A stretch of 64,000 nt of DNA from Dactylonectria macrodidyma (taxonomy: Eukaryota; Ascomycota; Sordariomycetes; Hypocreales; Nectriaceae). This document shows positions 1-9,952 of this stretch, in pieces. The stretch covers positions 1,674,001-1,738,000 of the forward strand of contig JAGMUV010000003.1 of the NCBI GenBank assembly GCA_020744425.1, read 5' to 3'. Below the pieces are notes generated by a model. That model saw only the letters and a program-made list of their open reading frames with translations, made no database searches and was not told the origin of the DNA. The translations under genes and the position numbers were made by a program. Every line of letters begins with the position of its first letter. Position 1 is the first letter of the stretch.

Positions 1-279
1 GAGCCTAGTCTTTTCCCCAGATGTGACGGGAACGGACCGGAAGCATAGCAGAGACCGCATATAGACGCCTTTCCTCCCCGTCCACCTCGTCCCACGGGGT
101 TCTTCTTATCAAACGAGTCGTTTCCGTTCCTTTTACATCGGTTTTAAAAGAGGACCAACTTGTTCTCACCTGATTCCAGGCCCTTTCTTTTGTATCCCTA
201 GCTGTGTCTCCAAGTTTCCTATTTCCTATTTCGAAACTTCCCTACTCTTGTCTACGAGTATAACTTAACTTCTCCCACC
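1..279. promoter_or_regulatory. Upstream region of the Pro/Ala-rich protein gene
   Basis: This is non-coding sequence at the window edge. It is pyrimidine-rich close to the start codon at 280, as is usual for fungal core promoters and 5' leaders. The start codon sits in a good fungal context, with CCACC directly before the ATG. No specific factor site was recognised. Confidence 0.4.
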
Positions 280-1545
280 ATGGCGTCTCCCCCTGCCTCT
301 CCTCGCTTCGCCGCCGCCACGAAATCCTCGTCCCGCCGAACCAGCCCCGTCCGCCGACCGGTTACCGAGCGTCCCGGAACGCCGACTCGGGGCGGCCGCC
401 CGACGACGCCGACTATGGTGCGGCGCCGGCCGTCGACCGCCGCGCTGGGCCGCCGCTCTTCGACGGCCTCGCTGAACCAGCCCGAGCGCCCGGCGACGCC
501 GACGGAGCCGGTCAAGGAGAGGAAGCGGGCGTCTCCCGTCAAGGCGAAACCTGAGCCGGTCAAGAGCGAGCCGGAGGCAGAGCTCCCTGCTACACCGCCG
601 GCTAACCCTTTGATGGCGGTGCCCGAGAGCCCGGAGGTGGACGCTCCCATGATCGCTATCCCGAAGCCCCGGTCCCGGCAGGTATCCGGCGTCAGCCCCG
701 GATCTCCTCCACAGAGGGCCGCGATTCCTCGGTCACGGCAGGTGTCCGGCGCGAGCCCTGGAACTGCTCCGCAGAGGGCCCTGGTTCCCCGGTCTCGCCA
801 AGTATCCGGAGCGAGCGCCGTGACGGCCCAGCAGGCCGCCGTGCCGCAGTCTCGCCAAGTTTCTGGCGCGACGACTGTGACAGCTTCAGCGACGACAAAG
901 CCGGATCCGGCTGCCGCGCCGGCTGTGCTTAACGCCCCTGCAATCACTGCGGCGCCAGCCGTTACTGCAGCTCCGGCTGTCGGATCTGCACCTGCAGTTG
1001 CAAAGCAGCCAGCGACTGCGAGACTTCCTGGAGCCGGACGACCCCCTGGAGCTGCCCGGGTTCCCAAAGTGGCTCGCGTCCCGAAGGTCATCGGAGCTCC
1101 GTCAGTCGCCTCGACGCCGGCGGTCGCTGTTCGCCCGGACGTCCTACCCGGCCCCAAGATTGCTGCCCTTCCAGTGGCTGCTACCCCTCCCGTGGCTGCT
1201 GCCCCTCCCTCGACGGCCGCTCGTCCCGGGTCGGCCCCTCTCCCGGAAGCCGCCCGCCGTCCCGGAATTGCTCCGCTTCCGGGAGCTGCCCCGGTCCCGC
1301 CCGCCGGGCTGCGCCCCGACTTAGCTCCGCCGCCGCCGCTTGCTGCGATCCCGGCTCTCGCTCTAGCTCCCACCGTCGCTCGAGCTCTGGTGACGGCCCT
1401 GGCTCCTCGAACTGCTGCCGTTCCTTCCCAGGCCCCTCCGCCTTCGTCTTCCAAGGCCCCCGAATCCATCCTGGCTTCCACCCTCCCGGCCAAAACCGTG
1501 GTCGTCCTCCCTGCACCTCGCTTCCGCCACCTATATCAGGCGTAG
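280..1545 (+). CDS. Low-complexity Pro/Ala/Ser-rich protein with a tandem SRQVSG repeat
   Basis: This is an open frame of 421 residues with no intron needed. No family was recognised and no enzymatic domain or membrane segment is visible. The first ~110 residues are basic and rich in SP/TP pairs, typical of phosphorylated disordered fungal proteins. Residues ~130-200 hold four copies of SRQVSG, starting at residues 132, 152, 172 and 191 (period 20, 20 and 19). The rest is a long Pro/Ala/Val-rich stretch. Each repeat places Arg three residues before Ser, a basophilic-kinase-like site. The start has a strong CCACC-ATG context and third positions are GC-rich, both favouring a real gene. The complementary strand is also open across most of this stretch (252-1493), so the coding strand is an inference. 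A missed intron near the C terminus is possible. Confidence 0.6.
   Translation: MASPPASPRFAAATKSSSRRTSPVRRPVTERPGTPTRGGRPTTPTMVRRRPSTAALGRRSSTASLNQPERPATPTEPVKERKRASPVKAKPEPVKSEPEAELPATPPANPLMAVPESPEVDAPMIAIPKPRSRQVSGVSPGSPPQRAAIPRSRQVSGASPGTAPQRALVPRSRQVSGASAVTAQQAAVPQSRQVSGATTVTASATTKPDPAAAPAVLNAPAITAAPAVTAAPAVGSAPAVAKQPATARLPGAGRPPGAARVPKVARVPKVIGAPSVASTPAVAVRPDVLPGPKIAALPVAATPPVAAAPPSTAARPGSAPLPEAARRPGIAPLPGAAPVPPAGLRPDLAPPPPLAAIPALALAPTVARALVTALAPRTAAVPSQAPPPSSSKAPESILASTLPAKTVVVLPAPRFRHLYQA
661..885 (+). repeat. Tandem ~60-bp coding repeat
   Basis: Three units with a 60/60/57-bp period, plus the start of a fourth, each encode a segment beginning PRSRQVSG or a close variant. The copies differ mostly at synonymous positions (for example cgg/cgc and cag/caa), so the repeat is old and the peptide is probably under selection. 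Confidence 0.75.
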
Positions 1546-3034
1546 AACCTTACCGCAGTCTTAGAGGTCACAGTGATTTAGTGCCTCGGAGCTCGTCCTG
1601 GATTGAAGATTGTGCTGTTGTGGTTTGAGCACATCAACCATACCAACAACGCAAACTAGCGCTCAGCTGTCACATTTACAACTCAGCCTTCACATCTAGA
1701 GTGGCGACACGGCGACCGGGCCACGGCAACTGCATCATTGCAAAGCTCATGCCTCGTCAAACAGGACACCGGAGACGCATTCCGACAGAGCAGAGACTCA
1801 TCCTCCAATGCCACCTCAATTCAGGCGCCCATTTCCTTTTAACTGTCACGATCATATTATGACGATGACGATTTTTCTTTTGGAGTACTAGGTATCTTGG
1901 AATTGTAGAATATGATTTATGCCTTGTGGATTGATCAAGCTCCCTGTCCGTCATGTGTACAATATGCCTGTGGCGGCATCGTTCCCCGTGTGGAGTCTCA
2001 ACGCTTAAACCCAGCCCTCGGAAGGATTCCCTTGAGACGTGTGGTGAGATTCTACTAAAGGAGTAAGCGTGGCTGCGAGCTGCCTCTATGTTCATGGTCC
2101 CTAGTGAGGTTGTGACGCGTCCATGGCATGATTATGACCAGGGTAGGGTTTGGCTGTCTCGGCCCTGTGACCTCCTCTAGCGACCTGGTAAGGGCTCTAG
2201 ATGCCATGCTCGAATGATGTCAAGGGGTCTTATGGATCAGCTGAAAAGTTGCAGTAATATCCCTTCTTCTATGGGCCAAATAGACTCACTCACGAAAGCG
2301 CAGACTTTTTGATCTTTTTAGGCGTCTATCTAGATCGTACTTTGTTTGCTGGGCACATCTTTTAGCGCTCCCTTTGTCTGTGTCAGTGCCCACGCTAGGG
2401 ATGATCTCTCAAGGGCCATGTCCAGGGTCTCTCTTGATCTTGCCATTCATTGGGGAACAATTCGAGACAAGAAGCCTAAGCCTGCCACCCGTCGGCCCTG
2501 ATCGTCGCTAGTGGGCGGGGGAACCGGACATGACACCCGCTAAATATGCCCAGCTCCCCGTTGTGACAAACGGCTTGGGCGGCTCAATAAGAATTTACTT
2601 CAAGGGAAATACAGCCTATTGCGGCCTACAGGCAATTGAGAACAGCCTAAGACAAGCCTGCAGCCAACACAAGTATGTACAGCCAACAAAAGTACAGGCC
2701 CATGTACAGGCACGGTCATATGAATGATCCCTTCCAGCGCCTCTTGGCCCTTATTAATCCATGGCAGCTTTATTAACCCGGACGACTCCACAAGTTGTCG
2801 CCATTCTCGGGGTATTGTTTGTCTCCTCTTTGCCATGCCACCTCCCTCTGACAGGCCGTGATCGACAGAGGATCCGTCCGTTCCCACAGACATTGGTCCA
2901 CTTGCTCGACCCTTCAAACTCAATCACTGGAAGCTGCCTACGAATACTTCTAGAAGCTCGTCACTCGAAGCTAGTCACTAGAAGCTAGTCACTAGAAGCT
3001 CACCATCGGATATTATCCCCCATCGAAAAACGAC
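1546..3034. other. Intergenic region with no recognised gene
   Basis: This stretch of about 1.5 kb holds only short open frames without recognisable domains. The first part is presumably the 3' UTR of the Pro/Ala-rich gene and the last part is the leader of the methyltransferase gene. A 14-bp tandem repeat lies just upstream of the next start codon and is listed separately. Confidence 0.5.
2951..3003 (+). repeat. 14-bp tandem repeat in the methyltransferase leader
   Basis: Three consecutive 14-bp units of the form TAGAAGCTAGTCAC (with one or two substitutions) and a partial fourth unit end about 30 bp before the start codon at 3035. The unit contains AGCT and CTAG palindromes. It lies in the probable 5' UTR or core promoter. 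Confidence 0.8.
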
Positions 3035-4591
3035 ATGACGCCCCAGAATCCCAAGGACGCGCCGCATTTGGGCACGGGGGACATTGCAGTAGTGAGTTGG
3101 GAACTACCCACCCGCTTACCATTGGGCGCCTCACTCAGAGATGCTGACATGGAACAGGACGATGGCAGTAACGATAACGACTCGGCCCTCGGAGTAGATT
3201 CGTACGTAGCGCAGCATCACAGCGCACAAACCCGGTCGAGTCGCCAACATAGCTCACTGTTTCATTAGGTGGGATGAAGACGATACTAAGTCATTATCGT
3301 CCTCCATTTTGAGATACACGTGGGAGAATGGACGCCGATATCACGCCTACCGAGATGGCAGCTACTGGTTAACTCTCTCTGCGCCAAACATTCCTCAAAT
3401 GCCTCTGACTGTTGGACCAGGGGACCAAACGACGAGCGACAATTGGACACGGAAGATTTCATGTGAGCACCTTTCGAGACGATATATCTGAGGCTTTTGA
3501 CTCATCCCGCGGGCAGGCACTCTATGTTTCTGACCATCCTCGACGGCCGATTGTACATAGCACCTATTGGGAACAACCCACAGGTAATTTACTCGACACA
3601 ACATCTTGTTAGGTTCGCTAACTATCCTCCGCAGAGAGTACTAGATGTGGGTTGTGGCACCGGTATCTGGACCATGCAAGCCAACCTCCTTCACCACATT
3701 CCTTTCTTAAATACGGAGTATTAACCTATTGATAGAGAGTTTGCTCAACAGCATGAGTCTGCAGAAGTATATGGCGTTGACTTGTCTCCAGTCCAGCCAA
3801 ACATGGTACGGCTGTCCAGCGCTTTGCTCCCTTTTCCCTACTCCACCCGCTTACTCTGTCTGTCGTAGGTACCCGTGAACGTCAAGTTCGAAGTCGACGA
3901 TATTAACCTCGATTGGACATATCCCAAAAATCATTTCGACTTTGTCCACATCCGTCTACTCACAGGCTCCATCCCCTCTTGGCCCGGCTTCCACCGCAAG
4001 GTGCTCAAGCACCTCTCCCCTGGAGGCTGGGTCCAGCAAATCGAGCTCGGCATGGAGACCAAGTCGGACGATGGCACCGTCACGCCTGATATGCCCTTCT
4101 CCAAGTGGGAGCACGTCTTCACCGTCGCCGGTGAGCAGATGGGCAAGACCTTCTTAGCGAGCGACATCATCGCCGACGCTATGCGCCAGGCTGGGTTCCA
4201 GAACGTCAACGAGATGCGGCTGAAGCTCCCCATCGGCCGCTGGCCCAAGCACGAGACACTGAAGATCTGGGGGACGTGGTGTCGCGCGTTTCTGACAGAT
4301 GGCCTCGAAGGTTTCGGTTTGAGGATGATGACGGGCGTTCTTGGTGTACGTAAACCTTGTCTTCTGGCAATTGTCAACTCTTGAACGGGTTGAGCTAACA
4401 ATCCATAGTGGACTTACGAGGAAACGCAGGCCTTTCTGGCTGACATGAAAAGGCATCTGATGGATCCTAAGATCCATGGATATGTGGAGATGTAAGTCCC
4501 TCCTCTGCGTGTGTTCGCATTGTCCGTCGTGCTTACTAGGTTCAGGGTCGTGGCATATGGTCAGAAGCCTTCGGGAACGACTGAAGCTTGA
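3035..4591 (+). CDS. LaeA-like SAM-dependent methyltransferase (ten exons)
   Basis: This is a class I SAM-dependent methyltransferase of the large fungal LaeA/UMTA-like family. Exons are 3035-3091, 3158-3201, 3269-3367, 3421-3462, 3517-3583, 3635-3675, 3736-3805, 3869-4345, 4409-4491 and 4546-4591, giving 341 residues. The N terminus has the family's acidic DDG-ND-DSALG and LSSSILRY segments, then ENGRRYHAYRDGSYW and GPNDE. Motif I is VLDVGCGTGIW at residues 105-115. Further family hallmarks are GVDLSP, FDFVHIR and PGGWVQQIE. The intron at 3676-3735 uses a GC donor (GCAAGC), because the GT alternative gives no sensible frame. The first intron (3092-3157) is a multiple of three, so retention would still be in frame. 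It was chosen for its GTGAGT donor, GCTGAC branch site and family fit. Family members range from regulators of secondary metabolism to pathway enzymes, so the substrate is unknown. Confidence 0.88.
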
Positions 4592-5318
4592 AGGAAATGG
4601 ATGAATTAACCCCAACCAAAATTCCAACATTGTGTGTATGAACAAAAGTTTTGGTGGCGCGCCTTTTGGTTTCATTATGTTGTCTTTGTTTAGTTGATAT
4701 GGGAACTATTTCAGATGACACTGATCTGAACTTGCATGAATTGAATGAAATACGACGGAACCTTAGTACAGATACAATCCATGTGATTTATTGGCAGACT
4801 CCTCAGGATCCTAAGCAAAGTAACTTGATCCACGGCATTACCGAGCGTACTCATTGTCGAACAAAGCTTTCTCAGCTTGCAGTATCGAGGTCAAGCCTTC
4901 CGGGTGCCTGTTATTGGATTGGGCGGTTGCTTACAAATGGATGACCCTATTCCAAAGTGGTCAACATGACTCAAGACGATGTGCCCATGGGTTTGCGGTG
5001 ATGGGGGACCGGACAGGTACATTCTTAGGCCCAAAGGTCTTCACACACATCTATCTTTGCACTAAGACTTAACGTCTTTATATGAACATCTATTTGAATA
5101 ATTTCAGACATAAAGGGTTTCCAAAGCTGAACATAATATAGTATATAATACGAAACTATATGGCATCATTGACTATCCCTTACTTCATAATGTTTACCGA
5201 TTTATGCCTGATATAAACGTAGGAGTGTAGGGAGACTTTCGGGCCAAAACTATATCATGGCACTATCCGACTAAATGATCATCACAACCCAACCTCACAC
5301 TCGATAAATAAGACAGGA
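4592..5318. other. Convergent 3' intergenic region
   Basis: This stretch of about 0.7 kb lies between the 3' ends of the methyltransferase (plus) and the permease (minus). It is AT-rich around 5050-5220 and should hold both polyadenylation regions. No coding signal was recognised. Confidence 0.5.
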
Positions 5319-7540
5319 TCATTTCGCGTGACCCTTGCTCGAATCTGTGTCCTCGACTTTGCCACTGCTAGTCGTTTCCTGGACGGTGGAGACCAAGCGT
5401 CGTCCCGAGTGATCGTGCGAGGAATCCCATGCCTCTAGCTCTGCAAGTGGCACTTTGACGAGGTGTTGACTCTGAGCACCGTCCTCGAACTCGAGAATTT
5501 CCTGCCGAATCTGGTAACCGCGCAACTTGGGGATTCCGACGGTCCAGGTCCAGTGATAGATGCCGCAACCAACCAAGCTAATAAACACAGGTCAGCGATG
5601 CTCACTTTAACAGGGGAAAAGGGGAGACACTTACATTCCCAAGCCAGTAGCCGCATACGTTGCGTACCAGAAACTGACGTCGCCAGAGAAAGGACCACCA
5701 TCCGGTGGGTACCAGGGCATGACAAGAAGGTAGACGTTCTTGATGATGTTGAAGGCCAAAACCCAATCCCATGCCCTAAAAGTAGGAGCAGGGAGGCCGA
5801 GACGCTTACGGCGGCGTCGAACAATGATCAGACCAACGGCCATGATGAAGTCGAAGAAGGCGGCAGGGAAGATCTTCAAATCCGTGACTACAAAAGTGTA
5901 TCAGAATAGATTCGGAATGAATGTCAAAATGATTGGAGCTTACTGAAGTTGAACGCGTCACCCGCTGGAGGGGCAACAATCATGAGAATTGTGATGATCC
6001 ACTTGGCAATATAAGGGCCTAGAGCTGTTCCGAAGGGTCTGGTGGAAGCCCAGAATCGAGGCCAGGGAAGAACACCTTGTCTGTTACCCGGGACTATTAG
6101 CAGGAATTTATGAGATCGTTAGACATCTACCGACCTTCCGCACTCTCGAATGATGCGAGATGCTCCCAACAGAACGGCAATCAGGTTTCCAAGGGCGCTA
6201 AAAGCAATGAGGACATTGAGACCGCGGGATGCGCGGCTAGATCCAAACACGTTGTTGAAGAACAGAGTCGCGGTAATCTGGCTCGCCTCCATGATCTCAG
6301 CTTTGGGAACTGTGCATCGAGCCTAAGTTAGATATCTTCATCGTGGGCAAAGATCTCGAATTACATACTAGCAGCGTAGTAGGCAACGACAGTCAGGATA
6401 TAAAGCACCGTCACAGAAAAGAGGGCGATCAGGCCATTCCTGCGAATTTGTTTGACAGGGTTCTGTGGGTTCTTAGCAAGTATCGACCAAAAGTGAGCCG
6501 TGTCCCCCCTACCTTGACTTCGTTGACAACATTGAAGGCATTCTCATAACCGGCATATGAAAATATGATTTTGTACAGGGCGTTTGTCAGCCCATACGGA
6601 GTGGCTTTTCCCTCGAAGGAATTCTGGAAATTCTGCTTCGGGTCCTCAACCGACGTGTGGCCTCCGAGCACCGCAAAACCAGCAAAGGTGATGAGGAGCA
6701 GTGTCAAGACCTTGAGGACACCAATTCCGTTCGAGAACCAATATGCGTACTTGGTGTTCAACGCAACCACTGATCATTGTTAGCCCGGGCATTTCAATAC
6801 CTCCGAGGGTGACGCTTCGTCGCTTACAGAGAACAGCCAGGGTGTAGCCAGCAATGGCGACACCCTTCAGCTCCCATGCCGTAGGAGAATGGGTTCCGAT
6901 GGCGAAAAGGTACTGGGCAAACACTTTCCTTTGTCAGAAGATTTTCGCCAACGTAATCCTTTGCCGCTTACCGATGGCGTTGCCGCTGCTGAAGGATAGG
7001 ACCACAGCCTGGAAAGCGAATGCAGTCGGGAACAACCACTTAGGCCGAGGAAATGCTTGTTCCAGATACACGACCTCGGAGCCAGATCGATTGGGAAAGT
7101 ATGAGGCGAATTCCAAGTAGACGGAGAATGCTGTGATTGAGGTTACAAAACCAAGCGCCCAGTAGATCAGACTCAGCCCAATGCTGCCCGTTCCCTTCAA
7201 GATGCTCGACGCTGTTGAGTGTTAAAAGACAAGGATTCTCGCGAGATGATCCCTAACATGCGCACTTACGGGTGGAGAAGATGCCGGTGCCAATCATCTT
7301 GCTGATGTTTAGAAAGATAATGGTGACGGGCCCGACGGAGTATCCTAGCGGCGAGTCAACCTCGACAGGGGCACCGACAGCGTCCTGATAGGAGACTTCA
7401 GAATCGTTTCCAGCCTTTCCCACGACATAGTGAACGCTGCCGTCTGAGAATTCCCCTCCGTTGCTGTCTTGTCGTCCTCGTTCCTCCGCCTCGGGGGCGT
7501 CGCCCTGCCGATCGCTGAACGGCCGACGCCAGAACGACAT
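5319..7540 (-). CDS. High-affinity methionine permease-like amino acid transporter (Mup1 type)
   Basis: This is a plasma-membrane amino acid permease of the APC superfamily, closest in signature to fungal Mup1-type methionine permeases. Nine exons on the minus strand give 593 residues: 7540-7270, 7211-6972, 6923-6828, 6769-6513, 6462-6369, 6309-6135, 6080-5944, 5887-5635 and 5577-5319. The hydrophilic N terminus carries acidic and Ser-rich residues. Helix 1 follows with ISKMIGTGIFSTPSSIL, the unwound-helix substrate motif of the superfamily. About twelve hydrophobic segments follow, including LYKIIFSYAGYENAFNVVNEVK and a VAYYAA helix. The C-terminal tail is cytosolic and charged. All eight introns are 48-59 bp with GT donors. 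An in-frame ATG lies ten codons upstream at 7570, but 7540 gives the expected N terminus. Transport of methionine specifically is inferred from family, not shown. Confidence 0.85.
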
Positions 7541-8578
7541 GGTCAAGTGTCCTGTATGTCGTTTTCTCACAAATATGAGCGTGAATATTTCAATCGGTTG
7601 TGTGGGATATGCTGAGACAGAAGGATTTTAAGAAATGAAGCAGAGGCAACCTTGAAATTAAGTGTAATTCTCTTAACATTCTCCCCTGATCACTAGGTAT
7701 GGGACCCACGGACCGTCGCAACCTACCACGTAGTTTGATGACGAGACAGTTCCGCAAAATAGCATACTACGTAGTACACGATTCAACTAGACATACCATT
7801 TCGGTCTTTCCGTACTATGAATGCGACTGTAATGGGGCCACTAGGCTCAGTGTAACATGATCGGCGTCCAGGTGAATTCCGAGCGGGATACCACGACGGT
7901 GGGATAACCAAAGGGGCCGGCGCAGAAGCCGACAATTTCTCGATCCAAGGGACAGATAACGCCATCCGGAAAATCACGTAGGAGATATAGCAGCTTCCTA
8001 ATTAGTATTGATCGACTGGGGGGGGGCCGGAAAAGCGACATTCGAGACCATCTTTAGCCTTGAGCCCCAAAACTTTTAGCTAATGCTGATGACGGTGGAA
8101 GTTGGAGAGGCAAATATAGTTACGTTTCTCTGACAGCTAAATAACCTATATCTTCGCTTCGAAACCGGGTCTAACCTCAAATACGGCCAAGCTTCACCAA
8201 GTCCCGGGATGAGGTTCCTGGGGATGCGGATGTCGTCATATTGCTAGCGTTGATGCCATGGCATGTGCCGACCGGGGAGGCCAGCCGGCCGAGATAAAGC
8301 CTTGGCTTGATTCTCTGCAAGCCTAACAAGGGTAAAATGCATCAAAATGGAGACGCCGAGATGGCTTAGACTAATCGATGCCAAGGTAGTTGTCATGGAT
8401 GGATTTGCGTCGTCACGGATATCTGGGTCTCAGACTGTGCCGTGGGGGTCTGGAAAGGTCAACGTTCTTCCGGTACACGAATCGCAGTCGTCGTAAATTG
8501 CTCAAGTCGGACAATTTATGGGATGAAGGTACAGTCTAATGGCCCTTAGGAATACTAAGAGAATTTGTTTACCTAACA
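7541..8578. other. Intergenic region upstream of the permease
   Basis: This stretch of about 1 kb holds the permease promoter (7541 onward, read on the minus strand) and the 3' flank of the dehydrogenase gene. It contains a perfect 12-base palindrome, TACTACGTAGTA, at 7765-7776 and a run of nine G at about 8019-8028. No gene was recognised. Confidence 0.5.
7765..7776. promoter_or_regulatory. TACTACGTAGTA palindrome upstream of the permease
   Basis: This is a perfect 12-base palindrome with a TACGTA core, about 225 bp upstream of the permease start. Related motifs occur at 39451-39460 and in an inverted repeat at 39487-39515. ACGT cores are bound by bZIP dimers, so it could be a regulatory site, but no factor is assigned. 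Confidence 0.4.
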
Positions 8579-9445
8579 TCATGAAAAAAAACCCATAGTG
8601 AACCTAGCCTTATCTACTTCAATTTCGTCTTTCATTGCTTTAAGCTCATCAACATCCCATGTCGCCCAGACCAGCCTTCCCTTGAGAAAGCTGGCTTCCT
8701 TACTAGCAGCCCAAACAGCAAAGTCGCCCGATAGCGTGACATCGTCGTAGACCAACCCAAACTTCTCAACCGAGGGGCCGAACTTCTCCGTCATCGCGGT
8801 TCCGGATATTAGGCCAGGGTGTATTTGAATGATGGTGAAGTTCGGGTTTTCCTCCTGGTAGTACTCAAACAGCTTATAGGCGGCAAGCTTAGAGGATCGG
8901 TAACTGGAGTATCCCTCCATGTAAGGGAGATGAATGGCCGACGAGGAGATGTGGATAACAGTAGCCCGCTGAGAAGCGAATGCGTGAAAGGCTTGGAGGA
9001 GGTTGAAATTCCCTCGGACGGTGGTTTCGAAGCCCAACCACCAATCTTCCAGATCCGAGTCGGCAACTGAGTTCAAGGAAGACATGTACCCAGCATTGGC
9101 GATGAGTATGTCAATCTTGCCGTTAATAGAGGCTCCGAATGACTGAACCGCAGAGTGTGTGGCCTTGGTATCGGCAACGTCCACAACATAGATCCAAACA
9201 GTGGTCTCGGGACTGAGAAGCTCAACTTGCGTCTTCTTTTCGAGTAGCGACTTCTCTGTCCTTCCTAGAATGGCCAGGTTTGCGATGCCAGATTGAGCGA
9301 ATGATTGTGTGATGGCTGCGCCTATTCCTGAGGCGCCGCCTGAAATCAGGGCATTTTTTCCCTTTGTGGATAGCTCTGGGCGTGTGGGAGATATGGCCGG
9401 ATACGTGGTTTGGTGAATTGTCTGAATCTCGGACTTGGATACCAT
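8579..9445 (-). CDS. Short-chain dehydrogenase/reductase
   Basis: This is a complete single-exon classical SDR of 288 residues, probably a cytosolic NAD(P)-dependent oxidoreductase. The Rossmann cofactor motif is GGASGIG at residues 36-42. The NAG motif is at 117-119. The catalytic serine lies in ISSS near 167-169, and the active-site pair is Tyr182 and Lys186 (YRSSK). LGRT near residues 60-63 puts an Arg after the second strand, which favours NADPH, but this is inference. Substrate cannot be read from sequence. The gene is transcribed away from the bZIP gene across a 507-bp shared promoter that carries four palindromic ACGT-core sites, so co-regulation with that factor is plausible. Confidence 0.9.
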   Translation of the reverse strand: MVSKSEIQTIHQTTYPAISPTRPELSTKGKNALISGGASGIGAAITQSFAQSGIANLAILGRTEKSLLEKKTQVELLSPETTVWIYVVDVADTKATHSAVQSFGASINGKIDILIANAGYMSSLNSVADSDLEDWWLGFETTVRGNFNLLQAFHAFASQRATVIHISSSAIHLPYMEGYSSYRSSKLAAYKLFEYYQEENPNFTIIQIHPGLISGTAMTEKFGPSVEKFGLVYDDVTLSGDFAVWAASKEASFLKGRLVWATWDVDELKAMKDEIEVDKARFTMGFFS

Positions 9446-9952
9446 GGTGCTTTGGGTATACGATAATGGGATATCGAATTTTAGTAATTCTGTAGATTTG
9501 GTGCATTCGAGTAGAGGCGATACAGAAGTTTCATCATATGAGATGGCACCCTACACTGGTTATGTATGAAATTGACTAACAGTCGTTCGTGATCGATAAC
9601 TCTCTCTCCGACTCACTTTTGGAATCCCATTCACGGTCATTGGGAAGTTATGAGTGAATTTCCCGCATCTCGTTTTGATTATTCAATACCTCACACTTGA
9701 AACTGCGAGTAACGTTATATGCCCAACGTCTCCATCCTCGTTCTGCTGCTCTTGGAGTTGTCGCGATGAATAAGCACGACCTCGTGTGGGGCCAAGTGGT
9801 CGAATTATTAATCACCGCTCAAGACATAACGTTATCACTTGAATGAAAATAACGTTATCCAGAGCATCATCCTTCTTCATCATCAATTTCCTTCTTTGCC
9901 AAGCAGAATAACGTTATATGTTTGCCAAATTTCCTCCATTCCATGCGCAACA
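9446..9952. promoter_or_regulatory. Divergent promoter between the SDR and bZIP genes
   Basis: This 507-bp region separates two start codons that point away from each other. It holds four copies of the TAACGTTAT element (9710-9718, 9826-9835, 9849-9858 and 9908-9917). Three of them are the full ten-base palindrome ATAACGTTAT. They cluster nearer the bZIP start. The ACGT core flanked by A and T is the so-called T-box class of ACGT element, a bZIP-type half-site arrangement. Confidence 0.65.
9826..9858. promoter_or_regulatory. Paired ATAACGTTAT palindromes
   Basis: Two perfect ten-base palindromes at 9826-9835 and 9849-9858 are spaced 23 bp start to start, roughly two helical turns, so both would face the same side of the DNA. 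This suggests cooperative binding of a dimeric factor. The binding protein is inferred, and the adjacent bZIP product is the obvious candidate. Confidence 0.55.

Noticed and set aside
252..1493. 413-codon open frame on the minus strand opposite the Pro/Ala-rich gene
   Set aside because: GC-rich repeats keep several frames open. The plus strand has the better start context and the peptide repeat conserved despite synonymous changes.
3395..3612. Apparent frame breaks in the methyltransferase suggesting a pseudogene
   Set aside because: Removing short introns at 3368-3420, 3463-3516, 3584-3634 and the GC-AG intron at 3676-3735 restores an uninterrupted family sequence.
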